The notes beneath the pieces were generated by a model that worked only from the letters and a program-made list of their open reading frames with translations, did no database searches and was not told the origin of the DNA. This document shows positions 31,088-39,715 of a stretch of DNA of 64,000 bases, piece by piece. Position 1 is the first letter of the stretch; each line of letters starts with the position of its first letter. The DNA lies in contig NZ_CP059164.1 in assembly GCF_013466985.1 (NCBI RefSeq), forward strand, positions 3,419,001 through 3,483,000. Direction: 5' to 3'. Position numbers and translations under genes: made by a program. The DNA is from Nocardioides ungokensis. GTDB taxonomy: Bacteria; Actinomycetota; Actinomycetes; Propionibacteriales; Nocardioidaceae.

Positions 31088-32104
31088 CTACTTCTTGTAG
31101 GTGACGTTGCCGCCGTTGGCCGGGACCAGCTCGATCCAGGTGTGGCCGGCGGGCACGGTCAGCTTGCCGGCCTTCGTCGACAGGCTCAGCGGCGAGCCGA
31201 GGGTGCTCTTCTTCCACATGCCCTTCACCAGGCGACCGTCGTGGAACAGCATCGCCGGGCCCGTGCCGGTGAACTTGGTCTCGGGCACCGGGTTGCCGGC
31301 CGGGTCGAGGTAGCCGGCGTCGCCGACCTGGACTCGCAGCACCAGGACCGTGTCGGCGGGGAACTCGTCACCGTCGGCGGCGTAGGTGTTCTGGTTGACG
31401 TAGCCCTTGCCCGAGTAGGTCCAGTTGGTGGTGTGGCCACCGGAGAACGTCGCGGCGATGCTCTTCGCCGGCTGCCCCTTGGGCATGTCCTTCTCGCTGC
31501 CCCACGGCAGGTAGTCCGCGGGCCGGGCGTCGGCCTGCTTGATCGTCGAGGCGACGTCGGTGAGGTTGGCGAAGAGGTTGTACGGCGCGCTGCGGCTGTT
31601 GTCGCGCGCGAAGCCCTTGGACCCCTCGGTGAAGTACTTGATGCCCGCGCCCTTGATCCGGGCGATGGTGCGGGACGCGGCACCGCTGGTCACCACGTCG
31701 GCCTTCACCGGCGAGACGATGCCGATGTCGCTGGCGCGCATGGAGCGCACCGGGCCGACCGTGCCGGGGATCGTCGAGTAGTAGAACGCCGCCAGACGGG
31801 TCAGACCGCCCTCGACCAGCTCCTCGACCACCATGTCGGCCTTGGAGAGGCCGATCTGGGGCGAGCTGGCCTCGGTGTTGTCCATCTTGGCGACCAGGAC
31901 CGGGTGGCCCTGGGACGCACTCTGGTCTCCCGACACCGGCAGGCCGGTGAGCGGCCACGTCGAGTCCAGGGTCGAGCCGCCGGCGACCTTCTGCGAGGCC
32001 GGCGAGCTGTCCCCGGTGGATGCTCCGTCGTCGCCGCCACCACAACCGGCGAGCACCAGGCTCGCGGCGATCAACATGACGGCGGGCAGGGGGGCACGGC
32101 GCAC
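31088..32104 (-). CDS. DUF3048 lipoprotein (YerB-like)
   Basis: A 338-residue exported protein. The lipobox SLVLAGC (Cys ~21) follows a short signal, so it is anchored to the outer face of the membrane. The body has the DUF3048 stretches HPVLVAKMDNTEASSPQIGLSKADMVVEELVEGGLTRLAAFYYS and VGPVRSMRASDI, and ends with the C-terminal DUF3048 barrel (ATFSGGHTTNWTYSG). Function is unknown; a link to cell-envelope upkeep fits the NlpC/P60 neighbour. Confidence 0.9.
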   Translation of the reverse strand: MRRAPLPAVMLIAASLVLAGCGGGDDGASTGDSSPASQKVAGGSTLDSTWPLTGLPVSGDQSASQGHPVLVAKMDNTEASSPQIGLSKADMVVEELVEGGLTRLAAFYYSTIPGTVGPVRSMRASDIGIVSPVKADVVTSGAASRTIARIKGAGIKYFTEGSKGFARDNSRSAPYNLFANLTDVASTIKQADARPADYLPWGSEKDMPKGQPAKSIAATFSGGHTTNWTYSGKGYVNQNTYAADGDEFPADTVLVLRVQVGDAGYLDPAGNPVPETKFTGTGPAMLFHDGRLVKGMWKKSTLGSPLSLSTKAGKLTVPAGHTWIELVPANGGNVTYKK

Positions 32105-32151
32105 AGTGGGCTCCGTTCGTCTAGTGAAAAGGTCGACTTCAAGTGTGAAGG

Positions 32152-32182
32152 GAAGACGCGCCCGCCGAAAGCAGGCGCGCCC
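32152..32182 (-). terminator. Terminator after the NlpC/P60 gene
   Basis: Read on the minus strand, GCGCGCCTGC pairs imperfectly with GCGGGCGCG around a short TTTC loop and is followed by TCTTCCCTTC. It sits about 40 bases beyond the stop at 32220 and before the DUF3048 start. Confidence 0.55.
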
Positions 32183-32219
32183 GCCCGGACAGTCCGGAAA
32201 CGTAGCAGCCGGACCAGCG

Positions 32220-32741
32220 TCACATGCCGCGCAGGGTCCCGGCGAACCAGCTGCTCGTCCACGGGACGGCGCGCTGCACGTGCTGGCCGGGACGCGGCGA
32301 ATGGAGCATCAGGGCGTGGCCGTGCTGCCAGCGCAGGAAGATGCCGACGTGGTAGACGCCGCCACCGTCGGTGAAGAACATGAAGTCGCCGGTGCGCAGG
32401 TGGCTCTTCGGGATGTGCCGGGCGTGCGCCGCCTGCTCGCTGGACGTGCGCGGCACCGAGAAGCCCGCGTGGCGGTAGCTGTAGAACACCAGCCCGGAGC
32501 AGTCGAAGGCCTTCGGGCCGGCGGCGCCGTAGACGTAGGGGTCGCCGAGCTGGTGCAGGGCGATGTTGCGGGCGTGCACGATCTTGGCGTTCCGCGACGG
32601 CGCCTTGGCGTGGTGGGCGGAGTGGTGCTTCGTGGCGGCGTCGGCCGCGGGGGCCGTGGAGACACCGGTCGCCACGACGGCGGTGAAGAGGCTCAGGAGG
32701 AGAGCGGGCAGCGCGACGAGGGCGCGCAGGCGTGCAGACAT
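32220..32741 (-). CDS. Secreted NlpC/P60 (C40) peptidoglycan endopeptidase
   Basis: A 173-residue secreted hydrolase. After a signal peptide (LRALVALPALLLSLFTAVVATGVSTAPAADA) and a His/Lys-rich linker comes the C40 domain: catalytic Cys in KAFDCSGLVFYSY, His in VYHVGIFL, and a third polar residue near ALMLHSPRPG. It cleaves stem-peptide bonds in the wall. The ATG at 32741 gives a normal signal; a GTG at 32759 is an alternative. A c-di-AMP riboswitch lies directly upstream, so it should fall when c-di-AMP is high. Confidence 0.92.
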   Translation of the reverse strand: MSARLRALVALPALLLSLFTAVVATGVSTAPAADAATKHHSAHHAKAPSRNAKIVHARNIALHQLGDPYVYGAAGPKAFDCSGLVFYSYRHAGFSVPRTSSEQAAHARHIPKSHLRTGDFMFFTDGGGVYHVGIFLRWQHGHALMLHSPRPGQHVQRAVPWTSSWFAGTLRGM

Positions 32742-32751
32742 GGAACGGGCC

Positions 32752-32940
32752 TTTCCCACGCCTGTGAGGTGAGCTGTCGGGTTGGAGGTGGAAAGTCCTC
32801 CGCCGGGCCCGCCCGAGTGGGCGCCGGCTTCACCCCGAGCCGCACGCGAGGTGCGGCGGTGGAACCTGTGGGTCCCCCACTCCTGCCCTCAGCATCTCGG
32901 GGGACGAGCCCGGGTGGGCAGGATTCGGCGTACCCGGGCT
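32752..32940 (-). ncRNA. c-di-AMP riboswitch (ydaO-yuaA class)
   Basis: On the minus strand the 5' leader of the NlpC/P60 gene contains the conserved pieces of the ydaO-yuaA aptamer in order: CGCCGAATCC (32921-32930), GGCAGGAGTGGGGGACCCA, CGGGGTGAAGCCGG, GGACTTTCCACC and CCCGACAGCTCACCT...CAGGCGTG. In actinobacteria this class commonly precedes resuscitation-promoting factor and NlpC/P60 hydrolase genes and turns them off when c-di-AMP binds. The aptamer ends within 20 bases of the start codon region. Confidence 0.92.
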
Positions 32941-32994
32941 CGGTCGCGAACGCGACCCGAGAAACCTAGGCAGATGGGCGAGCCCTATCCACCG

Positions 32995-33018
32995 TCCCTC
33001 CCCCGTCTGGGGGAGGGA
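32995..33018 (-). terminator. Hairpin terminator after fabG
   Basis: A perfect 10-bp stem TCCCTCCCCC/GGGGGAGGGA (32995-33004, 33009-33018) with loop GTCT, 56 bases beyond the fabG stop and upstream of the riboswitch leader. The lack of a U tract is usual here. Confidence 0.7.
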
Positions 33019-33073
33019 TTCGGCCGTGGAGCGACCGAGGTCACACGGATCCGGTCGTCAACACGGCTTTTCG

Positions 33074-33841
33074 TCAACCCAGCTTTGCGCCGCCGTCGAC
33101 GTACAGCGTCTGCCCGGTGATGTACGACGCCTCGTCGCTGCACAGGAACGCGGCCGCGGCGGCGATGTCCTCCGGGAAGCCGACCCGACGGACCGGGTTG
33201 GCCTCGGCGTTGAGCCGGCGGAACTCCTCGACGTCCATCTTCAGGCGGGCGGCCGTCGCGTCGGTCATCTCGGTGGCGATGAAGCCGGGGGCGATGGCGT
33301 TGGCGTTGATGCCGAACGGGCCGAGCTCGATGCCGAGGGTGCGGGTGAAGCCCTGCACACCCATCTTGGCCGCGGAGTAGTTGGCCTGGCCCCGGTTGCC
33401 GAGCGCGGAGACGCTGGAGAGGTTGAGGATCTTGCCGTACTTCTGCTCCACGAAGTGCTTCTGGGCGGCCTTGGTCATCAGGAACGCACCCTTGAGGTGG
33501 ACGTTCATGACCAGGTCCCAGTCGTCCTCGGTCATCTTGAAGAGCAGGTTGTCGCGGGTGATCCCGGCGTTGTTGACGAGGATGTGGATGCCACCGAGCT
33601 CGTCGACCACCCGGGCGACCGCCGCGTCGACGGACTCGCCGTTGCTGACGTCGCAGCCGATGCCGACCGCCTTCGCACCATCGGCGAGCGGGAGCCTGCC
33701 GGCCGCCTCGGCGGCCGCCGTCTCGTCGAGGTCGATGATCGCGATCGACGCACCCTCCTCGGCGAACCGCGTGGCGGTCCCGAACCCGATGCCGCGAGCG
33801 GCTCCGGTGACGACAGCGACGCGCCCGTCAAAACGGCCCAT
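33074..33841 (-). CDS. fabG: 3-Oxoacyl-ACP reductase-type SDR
   Basis: A 255-residue short-chain dehydrogenase: NADP-binding TGAARGIGFGTA, NNAGITRDNLLFKM, catalytic Ser in LNLSSVSALGNRGQ and the YxxxK in NYSAAKMG. It ends ITGQTLYVDGGAKLG. The sequence is FabG-like, so it likely reduces 3-oxoacyl thioesters, but the short-chain family has many substrates and this stand-alone gene could serve beta-oxidation or PHB metabolism. The ATG at 33841 is chosen over an in-frame start 16 codons upstream. Confidence 0.9.
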   Translation of the reverse strand: MGRFDGRVAVVTGAARGIGFGTATRFAEEGASIAIIDLDETAAAEAAGRLPLADGAKAVGIGCDVSNGESVDAAVARVVDELGGIHILVNNAGITRDNLLFKMTEDDWDLVMNVHLKGAFLMTKAAQKHFVEQKYGKILNLSSVSALGNRGQANYSAAKMGVQGFTRTLGIELGPFGINANAIAPGFIATEMTDATAARLKMDVEEFRRLNAEANPVRRVGFPEDIAAAAAFLCSDEASYITGQTLYVDGGAKLG

Positions 33842-33920
33842 GATGACTCCCTGATCTCGGTGTGCGAGGTGCTCTCGGTGGTCGAGCATGCCGAGACCAC
33901 ACCCTAGGACGTCGCGTGGG

Positions 33921-34346
33921 TCAGGAACCGGGGTGGTCGAGCGCGGCCCGCAGCCGCGCGGCGTACGCCGACTGCTCCGCGTCGTCGGCGTACTTGTGCC
34001 GCGGCCAGAAGAAGCCGCGCAGCCCGTCGCCCTTGGTGCGCGGCACGACGTGGAGGTGCAGGTGGGGCACCGACTGGCTGACAGTGTTGTTCATGGCCAC
34101 GAAGGATCCCCGGGCGCCGAGGCCGTCGACCATCGCGGCGGCGACCCGCTGGGCGGCCGCGAGGAACGGGTCACGGAGCGCGGCGGGCAGGTCGGGCAGG
34201 GTCACCACGTGCTCCCGCGGTACCAGGAGCACGTGGCCCTTGAAGAGCGGCCGCCGGTCGAGGAAGGCCATGACCTGGTCGGTGTCGAGCACCACGTCGG
34301 CCGCGACCTCCCCCGCCACGATCGAGCAGAAGACGCAGTCGTTCAC
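33921..34346 (-). CDS. HIT-family nucleotide hydrolase
   Basis: A 141-residue protein with the histidine triad SVPHLHLHVVPR and the N-terminal CVFCSIVAGEVAADVVLDTDQVMAFLDRRP typical of bacterial HIT hydrolases. The paired Cys at the start (CVFC) fit a zinc site. These enzymes split adenosine 5'-phosphoramidates or dinucleoside polyphosphates. Single gene, 79 bases upstream of fabG's start region on the same strand. Confidence 0.93.
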   Translation of the reverse strand: MNDCVFCSIVAGEVAADVVLDTDQVMAFLDRRPLFKGHVLLVPREHVVTLPDLPAALRDPFLAAAQRVAAAMVDGLGARGSFVAMNNTVSQSVPHLHLHVVPRTKGDGLRGFFWPRHKYADDAEQSAYAARLRAALDHPGS

Positions 34347-34383
34347 GGGCGCAGGCTAGCGCCGGCGAGGACGGCGCGCCGTG

Positions 34384-34941
34384 TCAGGCGGAGGCCGCTG
34401 CCTCCTTGTCGGCCTTCTCGGCAGCCTTCATGTCCGCGGCGAGCTGGTCGGCCGCGAGGTCGGTCGCCTTGGTGATCATCCGGTTGGTGGCCTTGATGTT
34501 GGCGGCGATCTGGTCGGCCATGTTGGTCTCGTAGACCGCGATCAGGCCTGCCTGTCCGGCGTCGAGGGTCTCCCCCAGGTCCTTGAGGTCCCCGCGGGAC
34601 ATGCCGCCAGTGGCGTGGCCGACGACCGCACCGATCGCGGCGCCCCCAGCCCCGGCGGTGGCAATCCCGATCGCAACGGGCGGGAACAACGCGGCTGCCA
34701 CGCCTGCGGCGAGGCCCCAGCCGAGGCCCTTCGCGGCGCCGTGCCGGGTCGGCTGCTCGTGCTTCTTGACGATGTGGACCTTGCCGTCCTCATCCTTCGA
34801 GATGACGGCGGCGTCGAAGTCGTGCGATGCCTTCACCTCACGGTAGAGCGCCTTGACCGCCTCGTAGTCCGCGACCGCGGCATCCACGTCGTCGTACGCC
34901 GCGGCGATCACGTACAGGGTGTCCTTCTCCTGCTTGGCCAT
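34384..34941 (-). CDS. DUF1269-like glycine-rich membrane-associated protein
   Basis: A 185-residue protein: an N-terminal alpha/beta part (TLYVIAAAYDDVDAAVADYEAVKALYRE), a Gly/Ala-rich hydrophobic hairpin (GLGWGLAAGVAAALFPPVAIGIATAGAGGAAIGAVVGHATGG in part) and an amphipathic Ala/Lys-rich helical tail. This layout is that of DUF1269 proteins, which are uncharacterised and stress-linked. The Gly hairpin may insert into a membrane. It is divergent from the APC permease. Confidence 0.78.
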   Translation of the reverse strand: MAKQEKDTLYVIAAAYDDVDAAVADYEAVKALYREVKASHDFDAAVISKDEDGKVHIVKKHEQPTRHGAAKGLGWGLAAGVAAALFPPVAIGIATAGAGGAAIGAVVGHATGGMSRGDLKDLGETLDAGQAGLIAVYETNMADQIAANIKATNRMITKATDLAADQLAADMKAAEKADKEAAASA

Positions 34942-35139
34942 CTGTTCCTCCTGGGAGACGTTCGTGTCGCGGACCATGCTCGTCGCGTCCCGCACCAGTG
35001 GCATCGCCCGCTGGGGATGAAGACCACGGGCCCCACGGGTCATCAATTTCCGGGGGGTCCCACCAGCCCCAAACGCCGTACCATGGACGCGTCTGACCAG
35101 TGTCTGGCCAGACCTCTCCACCACGAGGGAGGTCCCGGT

Positions 35140-36803
35140 ATGGCAGCTCCAGCAGGCGCTCCGGCGCGACACACGACGTCCCTCAAACGCGAGGTCGGGC
35201 TGGTCGGCCTGACCTGGGCGTCGATGGGGTCCATCATCGGGTCCGGCTGGCTGTTCACGCCGAAGGAGGCACTGATCGTCGCCGGGCCCGCGGCGATCAT
35301 CTCCTGGCTGATCGCAGGTGTGGTCATCATGGTCCTGGCCCTGGTGCACGCCGAGCTGGGCGGCATGTACCCCGTCTCCGGCGGTACGGCGCGTTTCCCC
35401 CACTACGCCTTCGGCGGCTTCGCCGGCGCGTCGTTCGGGTGGTTCTCATGGCTGCAGGCCGCGACGGTCGCGCCGATCGAGGTGTCGGCGATGATCACCT
35501 ACAGCCAGCACTACTCATTCGCGCACAGCTGGCTGGATCCCAAGACCGGCGTGCTGACCACGACCGGGCTCGTCGTGGCGGTGATCCTGATGGCGCTGCT
35601 GACCTCGATCAACTTCCTCGGCATCCGCAGGCTGGCGGCCGCCAACAGCGCGGCCACCTGGTGGAAGGTCGCCATCCCGCTGCTCACGATCTTCGTCTTT
35701 GCGGTGACCAGCTTCAACACGTCGAACTTCACCGCCGCCAATGGCTTCAACCCCGGCGGGGCGCACGGCATCCTCGCCGCGGTCTCCACCAGCGGTATCA
35801 TCTTCAGCTACCTCGGCTTCGAGCAGGCCGACCAGCTGGCCGGCGAGGCGAAGAACCCCCGCCGAGACATCCCGTTCGCGATCATCGGCTCGATCGTGCT
35901 GGGCATCACCATCTACGTCCTACTGCAAGTGGCCTTCCTCCTCGCGCTGCCCTCCAGCGCGATCGGCCCGACCTGGTCCTCCACCGCCAGCTCGGCGTAC
36001 TACACGGTCTTCACCGGCCCGTTCGCGGAGGTGGCGACCTTGATCAGCCTCGGCTGGCTGGCCGCGATCCTGTACGCCGACGCGATCATCTCGCCGGCCG
36101 GCACCGGCCTGATCTACACGACCGGCAGCTCCCGGGTCTCCTACGGGCTGAGCCGCAACGGTTACGTCCCGACCATGTTCGAGTGGACCAACACCCGCGC
36201 AGTGCCGTGGGTCGGCCTGATCGCGGCGTTCATCACCGGCTGCATCTGCTTCCTGCCGTTCCCGAGCTGGCAGTCCCTGGTCGGGCTGATCACCAGCGCG
36301 AGCGTCCTGATGTACGCCGGGGCCCCGCTGTCCCTGGGTGTCTTCCGGCGCCGCCTCCCCGACGCCGAGCGGCCCTACCGGCTGCCGTGGGCCGGCGTGC
36401 TGTCGCCGTTCGCGTTCTTCGTGGCCAACCTGATCATCCTGTGGTCGGCTGGACCACCGACTGGAAGCTCGGAGTGGCGATCCTGATCGGCTACGCCATC
36501 CTGGCCATCAGCCGGATCTTCCACCTCAACGACAAGCCGCCGGTGCTGAACTGGCGCTCGGCGGTGTGGCTGCCGCCCTACCTCATCGGCATGGGGATCA
36601 TCGTCTACGTCAGCACCTTCGGACCCGGGGGCTGGCTCCACCTGTGGTGGGACATGCTCGTGGTCGCGGTGTTCAGCATGATCATCTACTTCTGGGCGAT
36701 GCAGGTGGGACTGCCGGCCGAGCAGATCGAGGAGATGATCAGCGAGGTCGTCCTCCCCGAGGAGGAGGGCCTGGCGGCCCCGGAACACACGGAAGGTCGG
36801 TGA
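35140..36803 (+). pseudogene. APC-superfamily amino acid permease, one-base frameshift
   Basis: The first frame encodes ~445 residues with the APC signature GLTWASMGSIIGSGWLFTPKEAL (helix 1 GSG motif) and about ten helices; the second continues VGWTTDWKLGVAILIGYAILAI, RSAVWLPPYLIGMGIIVYV and WWDMLVVAVFSMIIYFWAMQ, giving ~12 helices and ~554 residues. They join at about 36447 if TCGGCTGG reads TCGGGCTGG. The C-terminal tail EEMISEVVLPEEEG is soluble. It precedes the universal stress protein by 6 bases and is probably co-transcribed. Substrate unknown. Confidence 0.88.
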
Positions 36804-36809
36804 CCTGCG

Positions 36810-37661
36810 ATGTCTCAGCCCGGATCGGTGCTCGTGGGGTACGACGGCTCGCCGGACGCCAAGCGTGCCCTCGCCTGGGGCACCGGGTACGCCCGGTCGA
36901 CCGGTGCGTCGGTGCGGGTCCTGCTGGCCACGGGTGACATGCGGCTGCGGCAGGTCACCGAGCTCGACCAGGACTGGGAGCGCTCCCGCATCGCGGAGGT
37001 CACCGCCGACGCCCGCGCTGCGGTCGCCGCCGTCGCCCTCGACGACGACGCCCTCGACATCGTCGATGCCGGACCGGCCCCTGCCCTGATCGTCGCCGCG
37101 GACCCCACGTCGGTGATCGTCCTCGGCAGCCGGGGGCACGGACGGATCTCAGGCGCCATGATCGGGTCGGTGACCCAGCACGTCGCCGCCCACGCCCCCT
37201 GCACCGTCATCGTCGTGCGCGAGCAGTCGAACCCCGACGCGAAGAGCGTGGTCGTGGGGGTCGACGGCTCCGAGGAGTGCAAGCCGGCGCTGGAGTTCGC
37301 CTTCGAGCACGCCGAGCGCGAGTCGCTGCCGCTGACGGCGCTCCACGTGCTCCACACGCTCTCCCCCGGCCCGCCGTATGCCAGCAGGTTCGTCGGCGAC
37401 AGGTACGCCCGCGAGCTGGGCAACGCCGAACCCGTCATCGAGGAGGCCCTCGCCGAGGACGTGCGCAAGCACCCGTCCGTCGACGTGACCCGCGAGATCG
37501 TGGCCGGCTCCACCTCGCGGGTGCTGTGCGACGCCTCCGAGCAGGCGGCGCTCGTGGTGGTCGGGTCGCGCGGTCGGGGCGCGTTCCGCTCCCTGCTGCT
37601 GGGCTCGGTGAGCCAGAACGTCCTGCACCACGCCCGCTGCCCGGTCGTGATCGCCCGATAG
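36810..37661 (+). CDS. Tandem-domain universal stress protein
   Basis: A 283-residue protein with two UspA domains. Each has the start (VLVGYDGSPDAKRAL; VVVGVDGSEECKPAL) and the ATP-binding G-2x-G-9x-G-S/T motif (LGSRGHGRISGAMIGSVTQ; VGSRGRGAFRSLLLGSVSQ). ATP binding is therefore likely. Such proteins respond to hypoxia or nutrient stress in actinobacteria. Placement 6 bases after the permease hints at regulation of transport. Confidence 0.95.
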   Translation: MSQPGSVLVGYDGSPDAKRALAWGTGYARSTGASVRVLLATGDMRLRQVTELDQDWERSRIAEVTADARAAVAAVALDDDALDIVDAGPAPALIVAADPTSVIVLGSRGHGRISGAMIGSVTQHVAAHAPCTVIVVREQSNPDAKSVVVGVDGSEECKPALEFAFEHAERESLPLTALHVLHTLSPGPPYASRFVGDRYARELGNAEPVIEEALAEDVRKHPSVDVTREIVAGSTSRVLCDASEQAALVVVGSRGRGAFRSLLLGSVSQNVLHHARCPVVIAR

Positions 37662-37678
37662 ACGTGGCGCCCAGGGGG

Positions 37679-38149
37679 ATGCGGGAGGACACGGAGGAGG
37701 GCACGGCGGCCGCCATCTACGGCGTGATCGTGAGCGCGGCCGTGATGGCGTCCTCGCACGCGGAGTCGGGCGTCAAGGTGGACCTGGCGGTGCTCGTGAC
37801 GCTGGTCATCTACTGGGGTGCCGAGCGCTACGCCCGCCTGATGGCGCAGCGGATCCACGCGGGGCACAAGCCCAGGTGGCCGGAGGTGCGGCACGAGCTC
37901 GGCCACGGCTGGGAGATGATCACTGCCTCTGCCCTGCCGCTCGTCGTGCTCGCCGCGCTCAGCGTCCTGGGCGTCGGCGTCCAGGCGGCGGTGCTCGCCG
38001 CGCTGTGCTGCAGCACGGTGCTGCTCGGGATCGCCGGCTGGGAGATGGGCCGCGAGGGCCGGTTGACGACCGGCGAACGCTTGGTGTCCACCGGTGTCGC
38101 CGCGACGTTCGGCGTGGTGATGATCGTGTTCAAGTCGCTGCTGCACTGA
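37679..38149 (+). CDS. Hypothetical membrane protein
   Basis: A 156-residue protein with four likely membrane helices (AAAIYGVIVSAAVMASS, VDLAVLVTLVIYWGAERYA, ITASALPLVVLAALSVLGVGVQ, AAVLAALCCSTVLLGIAGW). No named family is recognised. The ATG at 37679 follows AGGGGG with almost no spacer, so a GTG at 37664, 15 bases earlier, is also possible. It follows the stress protein on the same strand. Confidence 0.75.
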   Translation: MREDTEEGTAAAIYGVIVSAAVMASSHAESGVKVDLAVLVTLVIYWGAERYARLMAQRIHAGHKPRWPEVRHELGHGWEMITASALPLVVLAALSVLGVGVQAAVLAALCCSTVLLGIAGWEMGREGRLTTGERLVSTGVAATFGVVMIVFKSLLH

Positions 38150-38181
38150 GCCCCGGGTCCCACGTTGGTCGTGGGCACGCG

Positions 38182-39297
38182 TCAGCAGGGCAGCTCGAGC
38201 TCCAGGTCGAGCCAGCGGGCCAGGTCGCCGATCTCGCGGACGACGGCCGCTTCCATCGCCTTGCCGAACGGCACGTCCCGGTGGACCGCCGCGACCCGGA
38301 GCACCCCGGCCACGCGGTCCGCCCGGGCGTCGAGCTTCCCGACCAGCCGGTCGCCGTACAGGATCGGGAGGGCGTAGTAGCCCCAGACGCGCTGCCCGGC
38401 AGGCTTGTACATCTCCAGGACGTAGTCGAACTCGAAGAGCTCGTCGAGCCGCTTGCGGTCGGCGAGGAGTCGGTCGAACGGCGAGAGCAGCGCCGCTCGG
38501 CCGGCGAAGGGCTGGCCCAGCCCGTCGAGCTGGTCGGGGTCGACCCGCCACTGCCCGCGCACGCCCTCCACCACGGCGGGCTCGCCGACCTCGCCGACAT
38601 CGACGGGCTCGAGAGGGAGCTTGGTGCACTTCGCACGGGCGATGCCCAGGGATCGCAGGCGGCGCTCGGCGCGGAGCCGGCGCGCCTCCTCCACCGGTGG
38701 CACCGGCTCGTCGGGGTAGATCCGGGAGGCGAGGTCCCAGAGGCGGTCGCGTCCGCTGCCCCCGGCGGCGGCGATCTCACCCCGCTCGACGAGCCTGTCG
38801 AGCATCATCCGGAGGTTGCGGTTGTCGTTCCAGCCGCTGGACCGCCACGGCACCACGCAGGTGTCGGGGAGCTCGCCGGCGGGCAGCGGCCCGTCGGCGC
38901 GGAGCCGCTCGAGGACCTCGCGCCGGCAGTCGTTGTTGGCCCGCACCCAGTCGCGCGCCTCCAATTGCCACGGGCGCAGCGGCCCGGAGCCGGGCCACTC
39001 GGCCATCTCGGCGCGGAACAGCGCGATGTCGTCGGCCGCCCGCAGCGTCTGGTGCAGCTCGATCAACCGCTGCTCGTCGACGGCGTCCCACATCTCCTGC
39101 GGGTCGAACCGCGGCCCCAGCCGGCTCCACAGCACGAGCTCGGCGCTCGGCGCGATCGCGCTGGTCGGCTCGAGCTGGACCAGCGAGAGCTGCCGGACCG
39201 TCTCGACCAGGTCGGTGGGCCGCTCCTTCGTCAGCAGCTGGGCCCGCACGGCGATGCGCCGCGCGTCTGCACGGCTGAGCTCGTGGACTGCCGCCAT
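38182..39297 (-). CDS. AlkZ/YcaQ-like winged-helix DNA glycosylase family protein
   Basis: A 371-residue protein of the HTH_42 fold: three winged helices, the late stretch LLSPFDRLLADRKRLDELFEFDYVLEMYKP and RVWGYYALPILYGDRLVGKLDARAD match AlkZ/YcaQ-type DNA crosslink glycosylases. In AlkZ-type enzymes the catalytic motif is Q-x-D/Q; here the equivalent LSLVQLEPTSAIAP has Q-L-E. Activity is therefore uncertain. The stop of this gene and the start region of DUF1905 almost abut. Confidence 0.85.
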   Translation of the reverse strand: MAAVHELSRADARRIAVRAQLLTKERPTDLVETVRQLSLVQLEPTSAIAPSAELVLWSRLGPRFDPQEMWDAVDEQRLIELHQTLRAADDIALFRAEMAEWPGSGPLRPWQLEARDWVRANNDCRREVLERLRADGPLPAGELPDTCVVPWRSSGWNDNRNLRMMLDRLVERGEIAAAGGSGRDRLWDLASRIYPDEPVPPVEEARRLRAERRLRSLGIARAKCTKLPLEPVDVGEVGEPAVVEGVRGQWRVDPDQLDGLGQPFAGRAALLSPFDRLLADRKRLDELFEFDYVLEMYKPAGQRVWGYYALPILYGDRLVGKLDARADRVAGVLRVAAVHRDVPFGKAMEAAVVREIGDLARWLDLELELPC

Positions 39298-39298
39298 G

Positions 39299-39586
39299 TC
39301 AGATCTCGACGACGAGCCGCACGGTCACGACGTCGCCGATCTCGATGCCCTCGGCCCGGCGGACCTTGTCCTTCAACGGCACCACGTAGCCGCCGTTCTT
39401 CGGCCACAACGAGGTCGTCCAGTCGGTCGACCCGATCCCGGCCGCGACCGGGATCATCCCCCACCCGTACGTGACCAGCGCAGCAGTCTCCTGGAGCTCT
39501 GCGCTCTCGTCCTCGGGCACGGTCACGAAGTGGTAGGGCGCCGGCCCCCGCCAGAACCACACCTCGCCGCTGAACTCCAGGTCCAC
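39299..39586 (-). CDS. DUF1905 domain protein
   Basis: A 95-residue small beta-barrel protein: LEFSGEVWFWRGPAPYHFVTVPEDESAEL and GWGMIPVAAGIGSTDWTTSLWPKNGGYVVPLKDKVRRAEGIEIGDVVTV match DUF1905. Function unknown. The GTG at 39586 is the start. It lies immediately upstream of the AlkZ-like gene on the same strand with one base between them, so the two are probably co-expressed. Confidence 0.9.
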   Translation of the reverse strand: MDLEFSGEVWFWRGPAPYHFVTVPEDESAELQETAALVTYGWGMIPVAAGIGSTDWTTSLWPKNGGYVVPLKDKVRRAEGIEIGDVVTVRLVVEI

Positions 39587-39715
39587 GGGGTCAGCATAGG
39601 AAGACTCAGCACCAGGAACCGGCGACCATCAAGATTGGCGATTCGACATCGCCTCCCTGCACATAGCGTCGAGCGCAGACCCCCTCCCGCCGCACCTCTC
39701 ACCCTGAGCTGGACG

